A program made the position numbers and the translations under genes. Positions 5,416-5,883 of a stretch of 5,883 bases of DNA are shown here, piece after piece; position 1 is the first letter of the stretch, and each line of letters begins with the position of its first letter. Under the pieces are notes generated by a model that saw only the letters and a program-made list of their open reading frames with translations, had not been told where the DNA came from and made no database searches. The stretch is from Mxb001 sp046046455 (GTDB lineage: Bacteria; Actinomycetota; Actinomycetes; S36-B12): assembly GCA_046046455.1 (NCBI GenBank), contig JBJOJS010000022.1, positions 1-5,883 of the forward strand. Direction: 5' to 3'.

Positions 5416-5827
5416 ATTGTGCGATGACGCTGACAACGAACTCCGCTGCCAGATAGGTGGTCCCGTCGCTCAGTGCGAGCTGCCGGTAGTTCCGCATTTC
5501 TGTGACTTCCAAGTCGAACGCCGCCCCGTTGAGGGTGGTGTCCGACTCCAGCGCCGTCGGGACTGACGACGAGCCTGTGGTGCTGCAGTAGCCGTCGAGG
5601 CGGTCCTGCGCAGTGCGATCATCGGCGCGGCCCACGATGACCAGGACGATGAACGAGTAGCGGGACATGGCGCCGTTGAACGCTGCCCGGTACTCGATGC
5701 CGTCAGGGATGACGACGGCGATGGGCGGGTTGGGGTTGTCGGGGACGGTGTCCGCGGCCCTCAGCCCGGAGATGGTGGCCGCGTTGGCGGCGAGGCCGTC
5801 GCGCAGCAGCGAGACCGAGGTGCTCAT
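5414..5827 (-). CDS. Tail terminator-like protein
   Basis: This 137-residue protein probably caps the head-proximal end of the tail tube and stops its growth, the role of lambda gpU-type terminators. The sequence shows an N-terminal helix (about residues 5-22, LLRDGLAANAATISGL), a proline-rich turn with VPDNPNPP (about 28-35), then alternating beta segments (YSFIVLVIVGR, FDLEVTEMRNY, YLAAEFVVSVIA) with a helical part containing DRTAQDRLDGY. This alpha/beta plan and the VPDNPNPP region match proteins I recall at this position in actinophage tail operons. It sits directly upstream of the probable tube protein, where terminators normally lie. The ATG overlaps the upstream stop (ATGA). The only Shine-Dalgarno-like sequence is a weak AAGG about 11 nt before the start, so translation probably depends on coupling. 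The stop TAA forms part of the next gene's Shine-Dalgarno site. A connector or minor tail role is the main alternative. Confidence 0.7.
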   Translation of the reverse strand: MSTSVSLLRDGLAANAATISGLRAADTVPDNPNPPIAVVIPDGIEYRAAFNGAMSRYSFIVLVIVGRADDRTAQDRLDGYCSTTGSSSVPTALESDTTLNGAAFDLEVTEMRNYRQLALSDGTTYLAAEFVVSVIAQ

Positions 5828-5883
5828 GCGGTGGCGACCTTGTTGCGCTGGTAGCGGCTGATGAGGTTCATGTAGTCCGGGTC
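5824..5883 (-). CDS. C-terminal end of an unidentified virion gene (partial)
   Basis: Only the last 19 codons and a TGA stop are inside the window; the C-terminus reads DPDYMNLISRYQRNKVATA. The frame is open to the window edge. The stop overlaps the start of the next gene in an ATGA arrangement (5824-5827), typical of translationally coupled phage genes. In siphophage genomes the gene just before the tail terminator is usually a head-tail connector or completion protein, so that is the likeliest class. The fragment is too short to identify a family, and the assignment rests only on position. Confidence 0.6.
   Translation of the reverse strand, partial: DPDYMNLISRYQRNKVATA

Overview
The window is a stretch of the virion tail module of a siphophage or prophage, probably of a high-GC Gram-positive (actinobacterial) host. 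This rests on the high GC content, the strong GC bias at third codon positions, and resemblance of the tail proteins to families I know from actinobacteriophages. The host genus cannot be named from the sequence. Every real gene lies on the minus strand, so transcription runs from high to low coordinates. The window is almost fully coding; the largest gap between genes is about 30 bases. I see no RNA gene, CRISPR array, insertion sequence, integrase, attachment site or clear promoter.

In transcription order: the C-terminal 19 codons of an unidentified upstream gene (5824-5883); a tail terminator-like protein (5414-5827); the probable major tail tube protein (4980-5402); a tail assembly chaperone pair, with a short form (4660-4947) and a -1 frameshifted long form (down to 4526) made through the heptamer C CCT TTG at 4687-4693; an HK97 gp10-like protein (4011-4526); the 885-residue tape measure protein (1354-4011); a 402-residue minor tail protein that probably belongs to the tail tip or baseplate hub (145-1353); and the first 45 codons of a probable tail fibre or appendage protein (1-135).

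The genes form one assembly line. The tape measure is held by the two chaperone forms and sets tube length. Tube subunits polymerise around it, the terminator caps the tube, the minor tail protein builds the tip, and the fibre probably contacts the host. Gene junctions are tight. The tube, chaperone and fibre genes have strong Shine-Dalgarno sites, and the tape measure and tip genes start by stop/start coupling with little or no Shine-Dalgarno sequence.

The two most interesting signals both lie in the chaperone gene. One is the slippery heptamer, with both reading frames giving recognisable chaperone sequence. The other is a perfect 14-bp inverted repeat (4875-4888 / 4900-4913) starting about 35 nt into the coding sequence, just after the tube gene. 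I saw no wholly new system; this is a fairly standard tail operon with a few unusual regulatory and gene-order details.
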